From Methanoregulaceae archaeon (GTDB lineage Archaea; Halobacteriota; Methanomicrobia; Methanomicrobiales; Methanospirillaceae): a stretch of 15,528 bases of DNA. The stretch covers positions 1-15,528 of the forward strand of contig JACTVF010000020.1 in the NCBI GenBank assembly GCA_019695435.1, in the 5' to 3' direction. The first letter of the stretch is position 1. Every line of letters starts with the position of its first letter. A program made the position numbers and the translations under genes. The notes under the pieces are model-generated. The model did no database searches. It was not told where the DNA came from and was given only the letters and a program-made list of their open reading frames with translations. Shown here one piece after another: positions 6,556 to 13,144 of this stretch.

Positions 6556-6621
6556 TTTTTATCATTGCAGTCGGATATGGTGCCGGGGCAATCCGGTACT
6601 GCCCGACTGCATATAATTTTT
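6556..6621 (+). terminator. T-run plus two-stem hairpin and second T-run
   Basis: T5 at 6556-6560 is the first candidate terminator. It is followed by GCAGTCGG (6567-6574) pairing with CCGACTGC (6603-6610), eight perfect pairs, enclosing a second stem GTGCCGG (6580-6586) with CCGGTAC (6593-6599; one G-U) and a GGCAAT loop. TAATTTTT ends the block at 6621. It could be a second terminator or the folded 3' end of the 71-residue-protein mRNA. The following stretch to about 6790 shows no gene I can support. Confidence 0.45.
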
Positions 6622-6799
6622 CCCCTGACGGGATCGTTTCTCACAATATTTCTTATTATGTGCATCTGTCAGGTATCATTGAATGGTAAATGTGAATCAG
6701 CAGATCTGATGCGGCATTATTGCGGATGAATAAGTGCAGACCGTTCTCGGCTACCCTTCTGATTTCTTACCGGGGAGTTCCCTTGGTGCATAGTAATGT

Positions 6800-6850
6800 A
6801 TGTGCAATGCATGTGCAATCTATTGTGAAACCTGATGTCTATATTTATAC
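6800..6850 (+). promoter_or_regulatory. Repeated ATGTGCAAT motif upstream of a TATA-like element
   Basis: ATGTGCAAT occurs at 6800-6808 and again at 6811-6819, a period of 11 bases, about one helical turn. The second copy is part of the 15-mer caatgcatgtgcaat also found upstream of trpE. ATATTTATAC at 6841-6850 is the probable TATA box, giving a start near 6873. Confidence 0.4.
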
Positions 6851-6922
6851 CCTATTGTTTCCACTGGAAAATCAAAGAATTATGGTTTTTTTGGTTAAAT
6901 ACTGATAATCCACTGGATCTTT

Positions 6923-7282
6923 ATGGACAACCTGAAAGCAGAATACGAAAGGAAATCAGATCGTATATACACGGATCACAACATCATAGTAACCGAGGAA
7001 CCGATCAGCAAGATTAACTCTGAACGTCTCATGAACGGCATCTGTGGTCTCACCATAGCGCTCATGATCCGGAACAGCCAGCCCTCCCGGCCCTGTTCAT
7101 TGTAAAACCCGGTTCAGCCGGTCCTGCACTGCAGCCGCTACACTGTATAATTGATTTCGCCGGCTATCCCGCCGAGACCGATGTGTATCGCGTGCCTGAC
7201 GAAGGGTGTATGGATCATCCGGCCTGATCCCGTTCACGAAGAGCGGTTTCATGGTCGAAGTGAATGGGAACAGGCATTAAAA
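6923..7282 (+). pseudogene. Unrecognised reading frame, apparently broken by two frame changes
   Basis: From ATG 6923 the frame reads MDNLKAEYERKSDRIYTDHN and later INSERLMNGICGLTIALMIR, which looks coding, and stops at 7103-7105. The next frame over carries ALPALFIVKPGSAGPALQPL, then IIDFAGYPAETDVYRVPDEG, to a stop at 7204-7206. The first frame then resumes with PDPVHEERFHGRSEWEQALK. All three pieces look protein-like and are collinear, as expected for a gene of about 120 residues with a compensating pair of shifts near 7070 and 7200. I recognise no family. If only the first piece is real, it is a 60-residue protein with its own stop. Confidence 0.35.
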
Positions 7283-7335
7283 AAAGGATGTGGCATACTG
7301 GTGGGTGGTTTCAATTGCGCAAACCGCAATAAAAA
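7279..7335 (-). terminator. Oligo-T terminators of the tRNA pair
   Basis: On the minus strand T5 (7335-7331) starts five bases below the 3' end of tRNA-Val, and T7 (7285-7279) follows further down. Confidence 0.55.
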
Positions 7336-7339
7336 TGCA

Positions 7340-7413
7340 TGGGCCCGTCGTGATTCGAACACGAGATCTTCGCCGTGTGAAGGCGACGTCATAGCCAACT
7401 AGACCACGAGCCC
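7340..7413 (-). tRNA. tRNA-Val(CAC): tRNA-Val, anticodon CAC
   Basis: 74 nt folding as a full cloverleaf. The acceptor GGGCTCG pairs with CGGGCCC (one T-G), the anticodon arm is TCGCC-TTCACAC-GGCGA with anticodon CAC, and the T arm is TCGTG-TTCGAAT-CACGA. The discriminator is A and no CCA is encoded. It reads the GUG codon. It lies three bases below tRNA-Gly and is surely cotranscribed. Confidence 0.95.
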
Positions 7414-7416
7414 TCA

Positions 7417-7487
7417 TGCATCGACCGGGAATCGAACCCGGGCTATAGGCTTGGAAGGCCTAAGTCATACCTCTAGACCATCGATGC
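7417..7487 (-). tRNA. tRNA-Gly(TCC): tRNA-Gly, anticodon TCC
   Basis: 71 nt. The acceptor GCATCGA pairs perfectly with TCGATGC, the anticodon arm is TAGGC-CTTCCAA-GCCTA with anticodon TCC, and the T arm is CCGGG-TTCGAAT-CCCGG. The discriminator is A and no CCA is encoded. It reads GGA and GGG codons. It is the first gene of the tRNA pair. Confidence 0.95.
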
Positions 7488-7515
7488 ACTGCGCTCTACA
7501 ATTTTGGTGGGGAGG

Positions 7516-7523
7516 TTTATTAA
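7516..7523 (-). promoter_or_regulatory. TATA box of the tRNA operon
   Basis: Minus-strand TTAATAAA; a start about 27 bases below would be near 7493, six bases ahead of mature tRNA-Gly. The rest of 7524-7706 shows no gene or clear structure. Confidence 0.5.
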
Positions 7524-7706
7524 TGCTTACTTCTCCCGCACTGATCAATGTTTCCGGCCCTGCCTACACATCATGTGGTTTGTTCCTCATTCCGGCCGTA
7601 CTCATGTCCAATGTCTTTGTCCTGTATCATAACGCACATCCCCGATAAGGGGGTAGACAAAAATGTGAAAATTCCTGGTAAATGCTGCCCGATAAAATAT
7701 TATGGA

Positions 7707-8597
7707 TCAGTTTCCTCGAAGCTCGATCCCGATCTTTTCAAGCGCGGCGATCCGCTTCTCTATTGGCGGGTGAGTGGAGAAGAGTTCCATGATAGTGTTA
7801 CCCGAAAGTGCCGGAATAATAAAGAATGCATTTGCGCCTTCAACCTTGGCTTTTGCCTGAGGGGGGACGACCTCCATCCTGCCACTGATCTTGTTTAAAG
7901 CCGAAATAAGCGCCTGAGGGTTTCTTGTGATGAGCGCACTGCCCCGGTCCGCCGCAAATTCGCGGTATCGGGAAAGTGCGAGGATTAACAGTGTGCTCAG
8001 CGCATAGACAATGATCGAGACGATCCAGACTACGATCCACCCTGCGCCATTGTCGCGATTATTGCCACCGAAGAGCGCGGAAAAGAAGAAACTCTGCATG
8101 ATCATCGAGGCGATCATTGCGACGAAGCTTGCCATGGTCATCGTGAGAATGTCCCGGTTCTTCACATGCGAGAGTTCATGGGCGAGCACTGCCTCAAGTT
8201 CGTCTTTTGTCAGAAGGCGCAGGATTGAGTCGGTGCAGGCAACCACCGCATGCTTCGGACTACGACCCGTAGCAAACGCATTGGGCACCGGGCTCTGCAT
8301 GATTGCAATTTTCGGCATGGGCAGGTCGGCCTCATGACATAGTTTCTCGACCGTGCGGTGAAGTTCCGGGTATTCGTCATCGGTTATGATGCGCGAATGC
8401 GTGGTCCAGAGCACCAGTTTGTCCGAAAAGAAATACTGGATAAAGCCCATTACCACCGCTAGACCGACAATCAGCCAGATACTGACCCCGGGAAAGAACA
8501 CCACGAGTACCGTCATGAACGCCAGGTAGAGGATGAACAGTAAAAATCCTGTCAGCAACACTCTGGTTGTCAGACCCCAGTCTCTTTTCCATTCCAT
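7707..8597 (-). CDS. htpX: Membrane zinc metalloprotease HtpX (M48 family)
   Basis: 296 residues, typical HtpX length. It degrades damaged membrane proteins from the cytoplasmic side. Two N-terminal helices (about 13-31 and 37-57) are followed by the zinc motif HELSH at 140-144, two further helices (about 152-174 and 186-208), the third zinc ligand Glu213 in REFAADRGSA, and the FSTHPPIEKRIAALE tail (273-287) typical of M48B. PVPNAFATGRSPKHAVVACT is the usual substrate-side strand. The start at 8597 follows a TATA-like element at about 8630, so the leader is only a few bases. It is divergent from the DUF1917 gene and probably its own transcript. A stress-response role is known for the bacterial homologue; in archaea it is inferred. 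Confidence 0.95.
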   Translation of the reverse strand: MEWKRDWGLTTRVLLTGFLLFILYLAFMTVLVVFFPGVSIWLIVGLAVVMGFIQYFFSDKLVLWTTHSRIITDDEYPELHRTVEKLCHEADLPMPKIAIMQSPVPNAFATGRSPKHAVVACTDSILRLLTKDELEAVLAHELSHVKNRDILTMTMASFVAMIASMIMQSFFFSALFGGNNRDNGAGWIVVWIVSIIVYALSTLLILALSRYREFAADRGSALITRNPQALISALNKISGRMEVVPPQAKAKVEGANAFFIIPALSGNTIMELFSTHPPIEKRIAALEKIGIELRGN

Positions 8598-8782
8598 AAT
8601 TAGTACATTTCTGCTGCCGCCGCTCTTAAATCATTCGAAAATGGCAGTGTATAACAATTACCCGCGCTCGTTTCACGTTCCGGATGACCCTTGTTATCCA
8701 TCCGGTGCGTGACAGGGAGTGCCGGACTGTCTTCATACCAAAACAGAAACTATTTTTCGGCATAACACCGGACTGGTACAAT

Positions 8783-9433
8783 ATGGACGAAGTCGATTCC
8801 GAGGCTCTGGCTGATGTGGCATACGGCATCTTCGATCACCTTCTCACCAGGAGACTCCAGACGCAGGGAAAGTATCTCTATGCGCTCGTTGAAGGAGGCG
8901 TTGACTTCACCGCAGACCTGACTGAGACTGTTGAGCAGTTCACCGATGAATATCCGCAGCTCGCTGAGGCGCTCCTTGCACGGTTTGGCCCGGTCGACAC
9001 GATCTACCGGATGCTCTGCGAGGGGGAAGGTGTCATTCCCTCAAAGACGACGCAGATGTACTGGATCGTGCAGGATGCTCCGGGCAGCGCACCCGAGGCA
9101 ATTGAAGACGAGCATGCCGGCAAGTGGCTGATCTTTCAGGAACCCGAAGGGGCAGATGCCGCGTGGAAGAAAGTGCGGGACGCAACAGTTGCACATGATT
9201 TGGGTATCTCGGCAAAGGTCAGCACGGCAAAACCAAATCCGGATTCCCGGGACAGCCGCAGGGTTATTTATGTCTATACAAAGGACTGGGCAGACGAGGC
9301 TGATGTGATGCGGGTGCGGGAGAACCTCCGCAGGCTCGGGTTTGTTGACCGGATCGGGTACAAGCGCAACCTCGAGACGTTTGCCGGCGAGTACGCGCAG
9401 AAAGGCAAACGGGTCACGTATTACTCTGCATAA
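8783..9433 (+). CDS. DUF1917 / Bles03-like protein
   Basis: 216 residues from the ATG at 8783; an in-frame start at 8684 would add 33 residues that look non-coding, and a TATA-like CTATTTTTCGG lies about 30 bases above the ATG, suggesting a leaderless mRNA. Recognisable blocks are YWIVQDAPGSAP, HAGKWLIF, AAWKKVRDATVAHDLGISAK followed by VSTAKPNPDS, VIYVYTKDWADEADVMRVRE and the tail GEYAQKGKRVTYYSA. These match, from memory, the DUF1917 family to which human Bles03 (C11orf68) belongs, sometimes labelled putative phosphothreonine lyase from structural resemblance. No activity is established. The fold is related to eIF4E-like structures. The gene is divergent from htpX and convergent with rpl40e. 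Confidence 0.7.
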   Translation: MDEVDSEALADVAYGIFDHLLTRRLQTQGKYLYALVEGGVDFTADLTETVEQFTDEYPQLAEALLARFGPVDTIYRMLCEGEGVIPSKTTQMYWIVQDAPGSAPEAIEDEHAGKWLIFQEPEGADAAWKKVRDATVAHDLGISAKVSTAKPNPDSRDSRRVIYVYTKDWADEADVMRVRENLRRLGFVDRIGYKRNLETFAGEYAQKGKRVTYYSA

Positions 9434-9441
9434 ATCTTCGG

Positions 9442-9471
9442 TTTTTGTACAAATAAAGCAAAAAAGAAAAA
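9442..9471. terminator. Bidirectional oligo-T terminators between convergent genes
   Basis: Plus-strand T5 (9442-9446) ends the DUF1917 transcript. Minus-strand T5 (9471-9467) and T6 (9465-9460) end the L40e transcript. Confidence 0.6.
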
Positions 9472-9494
9472 CTATATTGAGAGAGAAAATTCAG

Positions 9495-9641
9495 TTACGC
9501 TTTCCGCTCCTTGTTTTTCGGTCGCAGGTTCTTGTACCCGCACTTGCGGCATGTCGTGGCGCGGATCGCATTGCGTGCATTGCAATGCATACATATTTTC
9601 ACGTTGAGTAACCGGGCTTCGGCTTCTGGGAACTTTGCCAT
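9495..9641 (-). CDS. rpl40e: Large-subunit ribosomal protein L40e
   Basis: 48 residues: [20 protein letters not shown], then two CxxC pairs (Cys17/Cys20 and Cys31/Cys34) and a basic [14 protein letters not shown] tail. This is the archaeal stand-alone L40e zinc protein, without the ubiquitin part seen in eukaryotes. AGGAGTG lies seven bases before the ATG at 9641. It follows the XTP pyrophosphatase gene by 77 bases, and a TTATAAGG box at about 9667 may give it its own promoter. It ends the cluster. Confidence 0.95.
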   Translation of the reverse strand: MAKFPEAEARLLNVKICMHCNARNAIRATTCRKCGYKNLRPKNKERKA

Positions 9642-9718
9642 GGATATACACTCCTGTCTGCCCTTATAACAATGTTCTTTGATCTTTTAACCGTTTGTGT
9701 CTACCCGATATCGGTATC

Positions 9719-10267
9719 CTACCGGTTTACGAACCAGTCACGGAATGCCGTGAGTGCGCGTGCACGGTGGGAAATGGCGCTTTTGTCCTCAAGCGGGATC
9801 TCGGCAAGGGTCTGTCCGTTGACCTCAAAGATCGGATCATACCCGAATCCTCCGGTGCCCCGGGGCGCCATTATGATCCTGCCATCAATCGTGCCGGTGA
9901 AGATCTCAATTCCGGTTTCATCGGCAAATGCAATCGCGGTGGTGAACCGGGCATTGCGATCCACAACACCGTCCATCAGCCTGAGGATACCGGTGTTGCC
10001 GATCGATGTGAGTACGTACGCCGCATATGGTCCCGGGAACCCGTTGAGTGCATCGATAGAGAAGGCAGTGTCGTCAACGATGAGCGGCACGTGCAGGTGA
10101 TCGTATGCGAACTGGGCTTTCTCACGGGCGATTTTCTTGACATCATCGGAGCGGAGTTCCGGGATATCGAGCGCCACATGCCTGACCTCAATAGATCTGC
10201 CAAAAAATGCCGCGACCTCTTGTGCCTTGTGGGCATTGCTGGTGACGATGGTCAGGTTCCGGTTCAC
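9719..10267 (-). CDS. XTP/dITP diphosphatase (HAM1/RdgB family)
   Basis: 182 residues, normal for the family. It hydrolyses dITP, ITP and XTP to monophosphates plus pyrophosphate, keeping deaminated purines out of nucleic acids. Visible motifs are TSNAHKAQE (residues 9-17), VDDTAFSIDALNGFPGPYAA with the metal-binding Asp65-Asp66, GTGGFGYDPIF (137-147) and the base-recognition SHRARAL (166-172). The start is GTG at 10267, overlapping the stop of Kae1-Bud32 as GTGA, which implies translational coupling. This order after Kae1-Bud32 recurs, as I remember, in many euryarchaea. Confidence 0.95.
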   Translation of the reverse strand: MNRNLTIVTSNAHKAQEVAAFFGRSIEVRHVALDIPELRSDDVKKIAREKAQFAYDHLHVPLIVDDTAFSIDALNGFPGPYAAYVLTSIGNTGILRLMDGVVDRNARFTTAIAFADETGIEIFTGTIDGRIIMAPRGTGGFGYDPIFEVNGQTLAEIPLEDKSAISHRARALTAFRDWFVNR

Positions 10268-11847
10268 AGGTACCTCCCCCGGAGTTCTATCTCCTGCTCC
10301 CGGGCCAGCACCTCTTCTGCACCGGCAAATGTCTCCGCGTACCCCCGGGCAAATGCCGCACTGAACACGCTAGCCTCGTTTGGGTTGGTGCTTTTGAGTG
10401 TCTGGAACATGACGTGGATATCAACGCCCCTCTGCTCGATCTCCGTAGTCACCTGCGATAAGCCGAAATCGATCAGCACGCACCTGCCGTCACCGTCACG
10501 CAGGATCATGTTGCTCGTGGTAAGATCCCCGTGCATGATGCCGGTCGTGTGCAGCCGGCCGACTATCCGTCCTGCCTCCTCGCAGTGCGCTTCCGTGAGA
10601 TCTCCTGAAAGAAGCGTGCCGGTGATCTGCTCCATCACGATGGAGTCATGGGTGATATCGCTTATAACTGGTGTGGGGACGCCTCCTTTGCGTGCCAAGT
10701 GGATAAGCCGGGCCTCAGCCCGGGTCCGTTCCGCGATCAGTTTTTTGTCAAGCGCCGGTACCCTGTACCGTTTGGATACTCGCTGCTTGATCGCGTTTCC
10801 GTTCCTGAAACTGACGATGGCCTCTGCCCCCCGTTTCTGCCCGGCGCTGCTGTATTGTCCGCGATCCGGCGCGTGCGTGACTTCATGTTTCCAAGTGACC
10901 TCCACCTCATCTGAGCGGAAGGACGGGTTGACCTGTGAATTCTCGATAGCAAGCGACTGGCCGCTCTCGAGCATCAGTTTTCCCGTATAGGCGATCATGG
11001 CGCCATTGTCACCGAGATACTTTCGCTCTGGTACATAGAAACGTGCACCCCGCTCCTTGCACATGATCCCGAGCATCTCCTGCAGCCGGGCGTTGGCCCC
11101 TACGCCGCCGACAAGGAGCACCTCGTCTTTTCCGGTGAGCGAGAGCGCCCGTTCTGTCACTTCCACGCACATAGCAAACGCCGTCTCCTGTAGGCTGCAA
11201 CAGACGTCGGGCAGCGGTTTTTTTGCATCCTTTGCGGCAGAGACCAGTCCGGAGAATGCAAGATCCATGCCCTTGACCGTGTAGGGAAGTTCAAAATAGT
11301 TCCCGGCTTTTGCCTGCGCCTCGATCAACGGCCCCCCGGGATGCGGGAGATCCTTTGCCCGGGCAAACTTGTCCAGCGCATTTCCTATGCCGATGTCGAG
11401 CGTCTCTCCAAATATGCGGTATCTCCCGTTGAGGTACCCGATTACCTGCGTATTTGCCCCGCTTGCGTAGAGTACAATCGGATCGCGGCAGCCGGTCGCC
11501 CAGCACCCGATCTCCACGTGGGCTACGCAGTGGTTTACTCCAACGAGCGGGACATCAAGGGCCAGTGCAAGCGAGCGTGCAGCCGTTGCCACCGTCCGCA
11601 GGCAGGGTCCAAGCCCCGGCCCCTGCGAGAAGGCAATCCCGGTAACTTTCTCCGGATCTTCGAGAACCGAGGAGATGACTTCTTTTATCACCGACGCGTG
11701 GTGCTGTGCCGCCTCGCGCGGGTGAATACCACCGTGGGCAGGTAAATACGGGTGCGAATACAGCGCGAGAAGATTACGGTCAAAAAGAGCAGCACTGAGG
11801 TTCCAGGCTGTCCCCTCAATGCCAAGTATCTGCCCAAATGCAGGCAT
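10264..11847 (-). CDS. kae1-bud32: Kae1-Bud32 fusion, tRNA threonylcarbamoyladenosine synthesis (KEOPS)
   Basis: 527 residues in two parts. Residues 1-320 are Kae1/TsaD: FSQGPGLGPCLR, the metal-binding His106 and His110 in NHCVAH, Tyr127, and Asp280 in LGDNGAMIA. It transfers threonylcarbamoyl to A37 of ANN-reading tRNAs. Residues about 335-527 are the kinase/ATPase Bud32: IMHGDLTTSN with catalytic Asp441 and Asn446, and LIDFG with Asp460. Bud32 drives turnover of Kae1 in the KEOPS complex. The fusion is a known euryarchaeal arrangement. The usual GGNTQ loop of Kae1 is GANTQ here (SGANTQ, 129-134), a mild change. It begins six bases below S27ae and overlaps the next gene by four. Confidence 0.96.
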   Translation of the reverse strand: MPAFGQILGIEGTAWNLSAALFDRNLLALYSHPYLPAHGGIHPREAAQHHASVIKEVISSVLEDPEKVTGIAFSQGPGLGPCLRTVATAARSLALALDVPLVGVNHCVAHVEIGCWATGCRDPIVLYASGANTQVIGYLNGRYRIFGETLDIGIGNALDKFARAKDLPHPGGPLIEAQAKAGNYFELPYTVKGMDLAFSGLVSAAKDAKKPLPDVCCSLQETAFAMCVEVTERALSLTGKDEVLLVGGVGANARLQEMLGIMCKERGARFYVPERKYLGDNGAMIAYTGKLMLESGQSLAIENSQVNPSFRSDEVEVTWKHEVTHAPDRGQYSSAGQKRGAEAIVSFRNGNAIKQRVSKRYRVPALDKKLIAERTRAEARLIHLARKGGVPTPVISDITHDSIVMEQITGTLLSGDLTEAHCEEAGRIVGRLHTTGIMHGDLTTSNMILRDGDGRCVLIDFGLSQVTTEIEQRGVDIHVMFQTLKSTNPNEASVFSAAFARGYAETFAGAEEVLAREQEIELRGRYL

Positions 11848-11853
11848 CAGCGT

Positions 11854-12036
11854 TTATTTCTTGAATTCTGTGTATCCGCACTTTCCGCAGGCAACACGAT
11901 CCTTGTGGTCGGCCATCATGACGCCGGGGCCGCAGCGGGGGCAGTACTTCTTGGTGGTGGTGACTTTTTCACCTTCAACCTTGAAGAACGCACTGCGTGA
12001 CGGCCCTTTTACTGCTGCTTTCTTTGCTGCTGCCAT
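11854..12036 (-). CDS. rps27ae: Small-subunit ribosomal protein S27ae
   Basis: 60 residues: a lysine/alanine-rich start ([20 protein letters not shown]), then a zinc ribbon with Cys32-x2-Cys35 ([17 protein letters not shown]) and Cys50-x2-Cys53 ([13 protein letters not shown]). It is the archaeal form without the ubiquitin fused in eukaryotes. The ATG lies two bases below the stop of S24e, the conserved partner gene in archaea. Confidence 0.96.
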   Translation of the reverse strand: MAAAKKAAVKGPSRSAFFKVEGEKVTTTKKYCPRCGPGVMMADHKDRVACGKCGYTEFKK

Positions 12037-12038
12037 GC

Positions 12039-12338
12039 TTATGCCGCTCCTTCCTCTTTGGGCTTGGGCATGCCGCGTGCGGACAAGTACGGGCGTTCGG
12101 TCTTCTTCTTTGCATCTTCAGTATCGTACACACGCGCCTTGCCGGTGACTACAGTCTTGCCAAAATTGCTTTTCAGACTGTCAAGAACAACCTGTGGCTC
12201 TTTTGTATTGAGCAATGCGCACAGTTTGCCGATGATCTGCATGCGGGAGGGTGTAGCGCCATCGTATGTGAGAGTAAACTGAATCTCTCTCCGTGATAAA
12301 AGTTCATTCCTTTTATCGCTCTCGATTTTAAAGTCCAT
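12039..12338 (-). CDS. rps24e: Small-subunit ribosomal protein S24e
   Basis: 99 residues from the ATG at 12338 ([20 protein letters not shown]). The block [18 protein letters not shown] followed by [18 protein letters not shown] and the [20 protein letters not shown] stretch are typical of S24e. The in-frame extension to 12416 is A/T-rich and would overlap the promoter, so I reject it; CAGGAT sits eight bases before the chosen ATG. It starts a new transcript: a terminator and a TATA box separate it from the dephospho-CoA kinase gene. Confidence 0.95.
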   Translation of the reverse strand: MDFKIESDKRNELLSRREIQFTLTYDGATPSRMQIIGKLCALLNTKEPQVVLDSLKSNFGKTVVTGKARVYDTEDAKKKTERPYLSARGMPKPKEEGAA

Positions 12339-12366
12339 CGATATCCTGTAATTATTGGAAACCGTG

Positions 12367-12376
12367 TTATTTAAAA
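12367..12376 (-). promoter_or_regulatory. TATA box of the S24e-S27ae-Kae1 transcript
   Basis: Minus-strand TTTTAAATAA, placing the start near 12345, a few bases above the ATG at 12338. Confidence 0.5.
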
Positions 12377-12414
12377 CCAGAACCCTGCTTTTAGAAAAGA
12401 ACAGAATACGCCTC

Positions 12415-12427
12415 AAAAATCAAAAAA
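12415..12427 (-). terminator. Oligo-T terminator after the dephospho-CoA kinase gene
   Basis: Minus-strand T6 (12427-12422) and T5 (12419-12415) lie 27-39 bases below the stop at 12454. This is a likely end of the aIF2 gamma-led transcript. Confidence 0.55.
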
Positions 12428-12453
12428 GGGGAAAATATCCTGTTTTTTTAAGA

Positions 12454-12945
12454 TTATGCGCCGACCCGGACAAACAGCCCGAGAAGTTCTTGTGCGGCGG
12501 CTTTTGCTCCGGCATCAATCGTGCGGAGCACGATCCCTTTATGCGGCTGGCCATAGAGCACGACTGCTGCTTCCGGTGCGGCGATCACCAGCGGGATCAC
12601 GGCAAGGTCTTCCTCTCCATTGACCATGATGGTAACAGGAGTATGGTTAATCGCGTAGGTAAGCGCTTTGACCAGATCATCGGTGATGGTGCCGGCCGGG
12701 TTTTCTACACGGATACATTCACCGGAGAACTCCGGCATCCGGCTGCATGGTGAACGCATTGTCTGGCCGTCCACCACGGCGATTGAGGGGGTGATCCCGT
12801 TTTTCTGCAGGGTGTGGGTAACAACATCCCCCACCGTATAGACCGTACGCCCGGCAAGTTCCGGGAGCACCGTGCTGATATCCCGGTGGAGTATTCCGAA
12901 GGGGCCCTTGAAGAGTTTGCGCGACTCTTTGGGAAGCACGAGCAT
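12454..12945 (-). CDS. GTP-dependent dephospho-CoA kinase (DUF359 family)
   Basis: 163 residues. It catalyses the last step of archaeal coenzyme A synthesis, phosphorylating dephospho-CoA with GTP; this was shown for the Thermococcus enzyme, and the call here is by family. Visible blocks are YTVGDVVTHTL (36-46), IAVVDGQTMR (55-64), RVENPAGTIT (79-88), VNGEEDLAVIPL (108-119) and YGQPHKGIVL (131-140), which carry the family's conserved acidic and Gly-rich sites. Bacterial CoaE is unrelated. The ATG follows the Spt4 stop by one base (TAA-A-ATG), so the two are cotranslated. Position between Spt4 and S24e is common in euryarchaea. Confidence 0.92.
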   Translation of the reverse strand: MLVLPKESRKLFKGPFGILHRDISTVLPELAGRTVYTVGDVVTHTLQKNGITPSIAVVDGQTMRSPCSRMPEFSGECIRVENPAGTITDDLVKALTYAINHTPVTIMVNGEEDLAVIPLVIAAPEAAVVLYGQPHKGIVLRTIDAGAKAAAQELLGLFVRVGA

Positions 12946-12946
12946 T

Positions 12947-13144
12947 TTAGCGAACCTTTAACGCATAACGTCCGGGAAGCTTGATATTCATCCGTTTTGC
13001 CACGTCGGAATTTTCCGGGTCGATGATGACAAGATAGCCCGACCAGTCATCGCTTAAATTTGCCGTTCCGCAGATCACGCAGTTCTCGCCTTCAACCACC
13101 CGGTGGCATTCCCGGCAGACTTTACCCTGTTTTTTCTTATTCAT
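12947..13144 (-). CDS. spt4: Transcription elongation factor Spt4 (RpoE'')
   Basis: 65 residues with a zinc ribbon, Cys10-x2-Cys13 (VCRECHRVV) and Cys22-x2-Cys25 (NCVICG), then the LSDDWSGYLVIIDPENSDVA strand pair that binds the Spt5 NGN domain, and KLPGRYALKVR. With Spt5 it bridges the RNA polymerase clamp and aids processivity. I start it at ATG 13144 (MNKKKQGKVC); an ATG at 13153 would add MPP. It overlaps the Rpo7 stop by eight bases (ATGAATAA). Confidence 0.94.
   Translation of the reverse strand: MNKKKQGKVCRECHRVVEGENCVICGTANLSDDWSGYLVIIDPENSDVAKRMNIKLPGRYALKVR

Noticed and set aside
7151..7402. 83-codon plus-strand frame
   Set aside because: It runs into the antisense of tRNA-Val; only its part before 7282 may belong to the broken gene.
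6029..9451. Additional TGTACA boxes near 6029 and 9446
   Set aside because: Three copies in the window are close to chance, and these two are not placed at a promoter.
9560..9600. TGCAATGCAT inside rpl40e resembling the 15-nt motif
   Set aside because: It is only a 10-base match, it is within coding sequence and its codons explain it.
9695..10990. 431-codon plus-strand open frame
   Set aside because: It lies antisense to the XTP pyrophosphatase and Kae1-Bud32 genes, whose motifs are unmistakable; its translation is Arg/Ser/Pro-rich with no family look.
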